A stretch of 64,000 bases of DNA. Source: Pseudomonadota bacterium. GTDB lineage: Bacteria; Pseudomonadota; Alphaproteobacteria; Azospirillales; Azospirillaceae. This document shows, one piece after another, positions 59,038-64,000 of the stretch; the stretch's first letter is position 1; each line of letters starts with the position of its first letter. The notes beneath the pieces are model-generated. The model was not told the DNA's origin. It did no database searches and saw only the letters and a list, made by a program, of their open reading frames with translations. The DNA is taken from positions 1 to 64,000 of the forward strand of contig JAFAFA010000061.1 of NCBI GenBank assembly GCA_023423695.1. Reading direction: 5' to 3'. The position numbers were made by a program, and so were the translations under genes.

Positions 59038-59709
59038 TCAGCCGCCGACGATCGCCACGCTGGCGCTGGCGCCGATGCGCGAGGCGCCGGCCGCGATCAT
59101 GCGGCGGGCATCCTCGGTGGTCCGCACGCCGCCCGACGCCTTGACGCCCATGTCCTCGCCGACGGTCCGGCGCATCAGCGCCACATCCTCGACGGTGGCG
59201 CCGCCCCCGGCGAAGCCGGTGGAGGTCTTGACGAAATCGGCCCCGGCTTCCTGCGACAGGCGGCAGGCCAGAACCTTCTCGTCGTCGGTGAGCAGGCAGG
59301 TTTCGACGATGACCTTCAGCAGGGCGTCGCCGCAGGCCCGCTTGACCGCGGCGATGTCGTCGCGGACTTCCGAAGTCCGGCCGGCCTTCAGCAGGCCGAT
59401 GGGGATCACCATGTCGACCTCGCGTGCGCCGTGGCGGACCACCCATTCGGCCTCGTCGGCCTTGATCGCCGTCGGGTCGGCGCCGAAGGGGAAGCAGATC
59501 ACGGCGCAGGGCGCCACCGGGGTTCCGGCCAGCCGCTCCGTCACCAGCGGGATGAAGACCGGGTTGACGCAGACCGCCTTGAAGCCATGGGCGCGAGCCT
59601 CGTCGCACAGCCGCTCGACATCGGCGGGCTGGGCATCCGGGCGCAGGATGGTGTGGTCGATGAACGGAGCCAGACCGGCCGACTCCGTCGGGACGCTGGG
59701 TACGGGCAT
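59038..59709 (-). CDS. deoC: Deoxyribose-phosphate aldolase DeoC
   Basis: A 223-residue class I aldolase. It cleaves 2-deoxyribose 5-phosphate to glyceraldehyde 3-phosphate and acetaldehyde. The catalytic residues are visible: Asp99 (EVDMVIPIG), Schiff-base Lys161 (DFVKTSTGF) and Lys190 (VKASGG). ATG 59709 follows GGAGGACG. It is the first gene of the sugar operon, opposite the DeoR regulator. With the PfkB kinase and the importer, a deoxyribose or deoxynucleoside-sugar route is supported. Confidence 0.92.
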   Translation of the reverse strand: MPVPSVPTESAGLAPFIDHTILRPDAQPADVERLCDEARAHGFKAVCVNPVFIPLVTERLAGTPVAPCAVICFPFGADPTAIKADEAEWVVRHGAREVDMVIPIGLLKAGRTSEVRDDIAAVKRACGDALLKVIVETCLLTDDEKVLACRLSQEAGADFVKTSTGFAGGGATVEDVALMRRTVGEDMGVKASGGVRTTEDARRMIAAGASRIGASASVAIVGG

Positions 59710-59769
59710 CTTCGTCCTCCCGGGGAGACCCTTTTCGCCGGGCCTCTCCTCGATTGTCGCCGGGATGCC

Positions 59770-59803
59770 AACATCTCGCATATTGATGTTAACATCCTAA
59801 CAT
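59770..59803. promoter_or_regulatory. AACATC repeat cluster, candidate DeoR operator
   Basis: GATGTTAACATC is a perfect 12-bp palindrome (59785-59796). AACATC recurs at 59770-59775, 21 bp from the copy in the palindrome, and AACAT at 59799-59803. The cluster lies 60-95 bases upstream of deoC on the divergent side facing the DeoR gene, and suits a DeoR-type repressor. Confidence 0.5.
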
Positions 59804-59989
59804 TTTTCTGAAAGGATAGTTTCACGCTGCCGCGCAGTGTGTCAAGATCAATACATGCCATTGTGAGTTTGGCTACGGCCATGCTGTTCCTGGCATCGCG
59901 CCTTTGGGACTAACCCGTTTGGATTGTAGGCTGCGGCCGTGCCCGGGCAGGGCGGAACTGGCCAGATGGAAGCGCTACGGGATGCGGAT

Positions 59990-60757
59990 ATGTCGATGAG
60001 AAGGGCCGATCGCCTTGACCGGCTACAGACCGCGCTGGATGCCGGCGGATATCTTCGGCTGAAGGACGCAGCCCGGCTGCTGGGCGTTTCCGAGATGACG
60101 GTGCGCCGCGACATAGCATCCTGCGGCGGGCGCTTCGCCTATCTCGGCGGCTACATCGCCGGCGGTCTGGAGAGCAGCGGCGGCATGGGCTACATGCTGG
60201 ACCGCGAGCGCGATGCCCATATCGAGATGAAGCGGGCGGCCTGCGAGGCGGCGGCGACCCTGCTGAAGCCGGGGGAGACGGTGTTCATCGACTGCGGCAC
60301 GACAACCACCCATCTGGCCAGCCGCATCCCGGCCGACAGCCAGATCACGGTGGTCTGCTATGCCATGAACATCGCGGAGATCGTCTGCCGCAAGCCCGGC
60401 GTGCGGGTGGTCATGCTGGGCGGCCTCTACCATGCCTCGTCGGCGTCCTTCTCCAGCCCTGAGTCGCTGGAGATGCTGCGCGGCATCGGCATCAACACCG
60501 CCTTCATCTCGGCCGGCGGCGTGCACGAATCGCTGGGGATCAGCTGCTCCAACTTCCACGAGGTGGAGATCAAGCAGACCGCCATCGCCAACGCCGTGAC
60601 CAAGGCGCTGGTGATCGACAGCAGCAAGTTCGATCAGGTGAAGCCGGCCTTCTTCGCCAAGCTCGACAGCTTCGACATCCTGTGCTGCGACCGCGGCCTC
60701 GACGACGAGCGGGCAGGGCGGCTCGCCGCGGCGGGCGTCCGCATCGTTCCGGCCTGA
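59990..60757 (+). CDS. DeoR/GlpR-family regulator
   Basis: A regulator of about 255 residues. The helix-turn-helix is RLDRLQTALDAGGYLRLKDA and ARLLGVSEMTVRRDIAS. The C-terminal DeoRC sensor has FIDCGTTTTHLASRIP and the phosphate-binding-like IDSSKFDQVKPAFFAKL. ATG 59990 (MSMRRADRLD) is chosen as the start nearest the helix; GTG 59939 and ATG 59966 are also in frame. It probably represses the deoC operon and responds to a sugar phosphate. Inference from position. Confidence 0.88.
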   Translation: MSMRRADRLDRLQTALDAGGYLRLKDAARLLGVSEMTVRRDIASCGGRFAYLGGYIAGGLESSGGMGYMLDRERDAHIEMKRAACEAAATLLKPGETVFIDCGTTTTHLASRIPADSQITVVCYAMNIAEIVCRKPGVRVVMLGGLYHASSASFSSPESLEMLRGIGINTAFISAGGVHESLGISCSNFHEVEIKQTAIANAVTKALVIDSSKFDQVKPAFFAKLDSFDILCCDRGLDDERAGRLAAAGVRIVPA

Positions 60758-60772
60758 GCAGCGGGACGCCGA

Positions 60773-61669
60773 TCAGCCCGATTTGGCGTCGCCAGCCGAC
60801 TTGCCCAGCGCGCTGCCGGCGGACGCGCACATGATGCAGGCGATGGCCGCCCACTGCACCCAGCTCAGCCGTTCGCCCAGCATCAGGAAACCGATCAGCG
60901 CCGCCACGGCCGGCGACGCGCTGACGGCGAGGCCGAACACGGGGCCGGGCAGGCGGCGGAGCGCCATCATTTCCAGCGTATAGGGCAGCATGCTGGACAG
61001 GGCCGCTACCGCGAAGCCGACCGCCAGAACGGACGGGACCAGCAATCCGCCGCCGGCATGGGCGATTCCCAGCGGCACCGTGAAGCTGGCGGCGACCAAC
61101 ATGCCCCAGGCCACCGCCTGTCCGCCGGGCAGGGAAGACGCTCGCTTGCCGAACACGATGTAGAGCGCCCAGCACAGCGCCGCCACCGCCGCATAGGCGA
61201 CGCCGACCGGATCGAGCGCGGTCGCCGCCTGTTGCAGGGGCAGCAGCAGGGCGAGCCCGGCTGCGGCGCAGGCGATCCATAGGAAATCCTTCAGCCGGCG
61301 GGAGCCGAGCAACGCCACGGCCAGCGGCCCGGTCACCTCGATGGCGATGGCGATGCCGATGGGGATCAGCTCCATCGCCCGGTAGATCGACAGGTTCATC
61401 GCCCCCAGCGTGGTGCCGTAGACCAGCAGGTTGCGCAAATCCCCGCGGCCGGGTCGGCTGCGCCAGGGCCGCAGGATCGCCGCCAGCATCAGCGCCGACA
61501 ACCCGACCCGCAGCGCCGTGACGCCCTCCGCCCCCACCAGCGGGAACAGCGACTTGGCCGATGCGGCGCCGACATATTGCGACAGCAGCGAAGCCAGCAG
61601 GAGAAGCAGGGGAAGCGCCGCAGGCTCCGTCCTGCCGGCGGTCGTCGGATCGGTGGAGGCGTTCGCCAC
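60773..61669 (-). CDS. RhtA-like EamA-family exporter
   Basis: A 298-residue protein with ten membrane segments in two EamA repeats. The first repeat has SQYVGAASAKSLFPLVGAEG and the second GVAYAAVAALCWALYIVFGK and MLPYTLEMMALRRLPGPVFG, as in RhtA threonine/homoserine exporters (295 residues). GTG 61669 is chosen because GGAG is seven bases upstream. It ends 15 bases from the convergent DeoR gene. The divergent Lrp/AsnC gene may control it. Confidence 0.88.
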   Translation of the reverse strand: MANASTDPTTAGRTEPAALPLLLLLASLLSQYVGAASAKSLFPLVGAEGVTALRVGLSALMLAAILRPWRSRPGRGDLRNLLVYGTTLGAMNLSIYRAMELIPIGIAIAIEVTGPLAVALLGSRRLKDFLWIACAAAGLALLLPLQQAATALDPVGVAYAAVAALCWALYIVFGKRASSLPGGQAVAWGMLVAASFTVPLGIAHAGGGLLVPSVLAVGFAVAALSSMLPYTLEMMALRRLPGPVFGLAVSASPAVAALIGFLMLGERLSWVQWAAIACIMCASAGSALGKSAGDAKSG

Positions 61670-61779
61670 GCGGGGGCTCCGGATTAGGGCTGGGTCCTGA
61701 CGAAAAGATACTGTGACGTTGCGGTACTGAGCGCTTAAGTTTTGCCCTACCGACGCATCGTTGTTTCGTGAGAGCCCCC

Positions 61780-62265
61780 ATGCGCTCAACAACCGCTCGT
61801 CCGCCGGACCAGCTCGACGACCAGGACCGCGCGATCCTGCGCATCCTCCAGCGCGACAACAAGACCTCGCAACGGGCCATCGGGGAGGCGGTCCATCTCT
61901 CCGCCCCGGCGGTGCAGCGTCGCATCGCCCGGATGGAGGCGGCCGGCATCATCCGCCGCAACGTCGCGGTGATAGACCCTGCCAGCGTCGGCCAGGGCGT
62001 GACCGTGGTGGTGGAGGTCCAGACGGTCAACGACCGCTCCCCCGTGATCGCCGCCGCCAAGCGTCTGTTCCGCGAGGCGCCGGAGGTGCAGCAATGCTAT
62101 CTGGTCACCGGCAAGGCCAGCTTCATCCTGATCCTGCTGGTCCCGGACATGGCGAGATACGAGCTGCTGTCGCGCCGCCTGTTCGCCGACAACGAACTGG
62201 TGCAGTCCTTCCAGACCCTGGTGGTGCTCGACCCGGTGAAGGTCACGCTGGAGGTGGACGTCTGA
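61780..62265 (+). CDS. Lrp/AsnC-family regulator
   Basis: A 161-residue regulator. The N-terminal helix-turn-helix is LDDQDRAILRILQRDNKTS, then QRAIGEAVHLSAPAVQRRIA. The C-terminal ligand domain has VIDPASVGQGVTVVVEVQTV and ILILLVPDM. GTG 61768 and ATG 61780 are both possible starts. These regulators sense amino acids, which suits its divergent partner, the RhtA-like exporter. Confidence 0.88.
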   Translation: MRSTTARPPDQLDDQDRAILRILQRDNKTSQRAIGEAVHLSAPAVQRRIARMEAAGIIRRNVAVIDPASVGQGVTVVVEVQTVNDRSPVIAAAKRLFREAPEVQQCYLVTGKASFILILLVPDMARYELLSRRLFADNELVQSFQTLVVLDPVKVTLEVDV

Positions 62266-62274
62266 GCGGGACGG

Positions 62275-63408
62275 TCAGTCGTCCCAGTCCTCATAGCCCC
62301 AATCCTCGGCGTCCGGGTCGGCGGTGCCGAGCGGCGCCACAGTTGCGCCGGCGTCCAGCGCCGCGGCCAGCCAGGGCTCCACGCTGGTGACGGGGGACAG
62401 CCGGCACCAGCGCCGGCGGCGCCCGTCCCACCGGCACAGGCCCTGCCGCTTCATCTCCTCCCGCAACTCCCAGGACGGAATCGAGGAGAAGCGGAGTTCA
62501 AGCCCACGGTCGTTCTGGGCGATCTCCACCAGTTCCCCGGACAGCGTCGTGTGGGTCAGCCCATTCTCCAGCACCCGGCGCAGCAGGCCGGCGCGCTCGT
62601 CGCGGAGGCGGGCCTCGGCCTCGCGCTGGCGGCGGCGCTCCGCCTTGGCCTCGTCGATCCAATCGGGCGCTTCCTCCAGCACGCGGTAGCCGGCACCGCC
62701 GCGCGGGCCCGGCGCCTCCTCGATCAGCCCCTCCTGCACAAGGTCGGCAAGCATGCCCTTCAGCCGGTCGCGGTCGGTCCGGTTGCCGAGCGGCCGCTGT
62801 GCCGCGGCATCCGCGGCGGTGAAACGCTCGCCGGCCCCCCAGCCTTCGTAGAGTTCGGCGGCCAGCGCGTGGAGGTCGGCGATGCGGCTGCGCTGGTCGG
62901 CCAGCCGCTGCGCGACGATCGGATTGGGGGCCAAGTCGGTGCGCCCGCTCAGCCCGCAGGTGCTGCATTGCCAGCCGCCGGGATCGGACAGGAGAATGCG
63001 CGGCGCGCAGCGGCGGTTGCGGCAATGCTCCTCGCTGCCCGGATCCGGCAGGCCGCGCCCGCTGTCCAGCAGGCTGCGGATCGCGTCGAGCGGGTTGTCG
63101 GCGACGCCCCGCAGCCTGTCCAGCACATCCGCCGGCAGCCAGACCTCCGCACCGCCGGACTCGTCCGGCACGGCGAAGCGGTTGGTCAGGCTGCGGCGGT
63201 GGATGGGGGCGAGCAGGGAGAGCACCCGCTCGGCGGTATAGCTCTCGTCGAAGGTATCGGCGACGGCTTCGGCCAGTTCGGCCAGCGATGCGGTGGGCGC
63301 CAGGGCGCTTCGGTCACCGGCGGCAAGGATGCGGCGGGCCTCGGCAAGAATCGCCGCGCTTTCCTCCGGTTTGCCCGCCCTGTGTCCGTTCTGGCCCTTC
63401 GCCGCCAT
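62275..63408 (-). CDS. Hypothetical protein with central zinc ribbon
   Basis: A protein of about 377 residues that I cannot assign. The first 130 residues are helical. A zinc-ribbon-like motif follows: EEHCRNRRCAPRILL and then QCSTCG, i.e. C-x4-C-x14-C-x2-C. A helical, winged-helix-like part comes next (DRDRLKGMLADLVQEGLIEE), then an arginine/glutamate-rich coil, and a C-terminal part with WDGRRRRW and a very acidic end. The mix suggests a nucleic-acid or protein-binding role. ATG 63408 has an AGGG site; ATG 63432 is an alternative, and a much longer open frame upstream is rejected as antisense to the reductase gene. Confidence 0.75.
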   Translation of the reverse strand: MAAKGQNGHRAGKPEESAAILAEARRILAAGDRSALAPTASLAELAEAVADTFDESYTAERVLSLLAPIHRRSLTNRFAVPDESGGAEVWLPADVLDRLRGVADNPLDAIRSLLDSGRGLPDPGSEEHCRNRRCAPRILLSDPGGWQCSTCGLSGRTDLAPNPIVAQRLADQRSRIADLHALAAELYEGWGAGERFTAADAAAQRPLGNRTDRDRLKGMLADLVQEGLIEEAPGPRGGAGYRVLEEAPDWIDEAKAERRRQREAEARLRDERAGLLRRVLENGLTHTTLSGELVEIAQNDRGLELRFSSIPSWELREEMKRQGLCRWDGRRRRWCRLSPVTSVEPWLAAALDAGATVAPLGTADPDAEDWGYEDWDD

Positions 63409-63573
63409 GTCCGCCCTGGTCCGATGCCGCATCACCCTACCAAGCTGGTCGTCGCCAAAACGGTCTTCAAGCGCAGGCGGAACGGCCTTGCGAACGGCGC
63501 TGTTGACGATGGGCATCCAAGGGCATCGGCGCCCCGCCCAGCGGCAAGGGCGCCGGACATGATGAGGTTTCCC

Positions 63574-64000
63574 ATGCCAGACAGCGCGCATTTCGCTCCG
63601 CCCGGCCCGCTCGGCTTCGGCGGCGCTCCCCTGGGCAACATGTTCGAGAAGGTGGCGGACGACATCGCCGAAGCCACGCTCGACGCCGCCTGGGACGCCG
63701 GCATCCGCTATTTCGACACGGCTCCCGAATATGGTCCCGGCATTTCGGAACACCGGTTCGGCCATGCGCTGCGCAACCGCCCGCGCGACCAGTTCGTGCT
63801 GTCCACCAAGGTCGGGCGGCTGCTCCGCGCGGACCAGAGCAAGGGCGGGCGCCATGGCCCCTTCGTGAAGGGGCTGCCGTTCCGCGTCGATTACGACTAC
63901 ACCGCCGACGGCGTCCGCCGGTCGATCGAGGACAGTCTGCAGCGGCTGGGCATGGCGCGCATCGACATCGCCTATATCCACGACTGCGCCGAGGATGCCC
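63574..64000 (+). CDS. Aldo/keto reductase (L-fucose/D-threo-aldose dehydrogenase-like), partial
   Basis: N-terminal 142 codons of an aldo/keto reductase that runs off the right edge. The start PLGFGGAPLGNMFE is typical of L-fucose and D-threo-aldose 1-dehydrogenases and pyridoxal 4-dehydrogenase. Catalytic residues visible are Asp and Tyr in FDTAPEYG, Lys in LSTKVGR and His in IAYIHD. ATG 63574 has TGAGG at a good distance; ATG 63559 is in frame upstream. It is divergent from the zinc-ribbon gene. Confidence 0.88.
   Translation, partial: MPDSAHFAPPGPLGFGGAPLGNMFEKVADDIAEATLDAAWDAGIRYFDTAPEYGPGISEHRFGHALRNRPRDQFVLSTKVGRLLRADQSKGGRHGPFVKGLPFRVDYDYTADGVRRSIEDSLQRLGMARIDIAYIHDCAEDA

Noticed and set aside
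1..64000. CRISPR arrays, tRNA or rRNA genes, transposases, phage genes
   Set aside because: No regularly spaced repeats, tRNA-like cloverleaf or recombinase/transposase motifs were seen on reading both strands.

Overview
This window is a GC-rich chromosomal or chromid segment. Gene content, dense ATGA/GTGA-coupled operons and many ABC transporters for amino acids, opine-like amines, aromatic acids and sugars point to a plant- or soil-associated alphaproteobacterium, most likely Azospirillum or a close Rhodospirillales relative. That taxonomic call is inference. I see no rRNA, tRNA, CRISPR, insertion sequence, phage or replication origin. It is almost entirely a catabolic and transport region.

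Layout: (1) 124-2680, a possible small protein and a three-gene cystine/polar amino-acid ABC importer. (2) 3005-5742, an EmrAB-type efflux pair. (3) 5805-12681, an opine/hydroxyproline-like amine catabolic operon: two RidA imine deaminases, a periplasmic binding protein, a three-subunit flavin/iron-sulfur dehydrogenase, another flavoprotein and a divergent OccR/NocR-like LysR regulator. (4) 12930-16937, a PotFGHI-like importer interrupted by a large inverted repeat. (5) 16895-22418, an iron/siderophore module (DUF3325, PepSY, DUF3649, DUF4198, STN-type TonB receptor) behind two Fur-like boxes. (6) 22835-23623, a lone SDR. (7) 23729-32469, one operon pairing an FMN L-2-hydroxyacid oxidase and a GlcD-like FAD dehydrogenase with a DapA-family lyase, an IclR regulator and a Pot-type importer whose two permeases are fused. 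(8) 32776-33714, an exonuclease-BRCT fusion. (9) 33913-35946, a secreted DGT-repeat/RTX protein. (10) 36204-37076, a candidate small RNA and TerC. (11) 37596-39919, a chemoreceptor and a DUF6455 protein. (12) 40034-50000, the lower nicotinate pathway (nicF, nicX, nicD, nicE, nicC) with a TetR regulator and a complete Liv-type importer. (13) 50439-60757, a pentose/deoxypentose operon: FGGY kinase, ribokinase, DUF4432, Rbs-type ABC importer, DeoC, and a divergent DeoR regulator. (14) 60773-64000, an RhtA-like exporter, an Lrp regulator, an orphan zinc-ribbon protein and the start of an aldo/keto reductase.

The nic cluster can be read as a pathway: NicC makes 2,5-dihydroxypyridine from 6-hydroxynicotinate, NicX opens the ring to N-formylmaleamate, NicD deformylates it, NicF releases ammonia to give maleate and NicE isomerises maleate to fumarate. 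The first enzyme (nicotinate hydroxylase NicAB) is not in the window, so either 6-hydroxynicotinate is imported or nicAB lies elsewhere. The hydroxyacid operon has an equally suggestive logic: both stereoisomers oxidised to a 2-oxo acid, then a DapA-type lyase. Its substrate is unknown.

The least expected signals lie outside the genes. They are a minus-strand three-hairpin small-RNA candidate with a CCTCCC anti-Shine-Dalgarno loop (36204-36323), a 36-bp element conserved at 29 positions upstream of two unrelated operons (32506-32541 and 39395-39430), two related palindromes that may be operators of the nic TetR protein, and several families of palindromic intergenic repeats.
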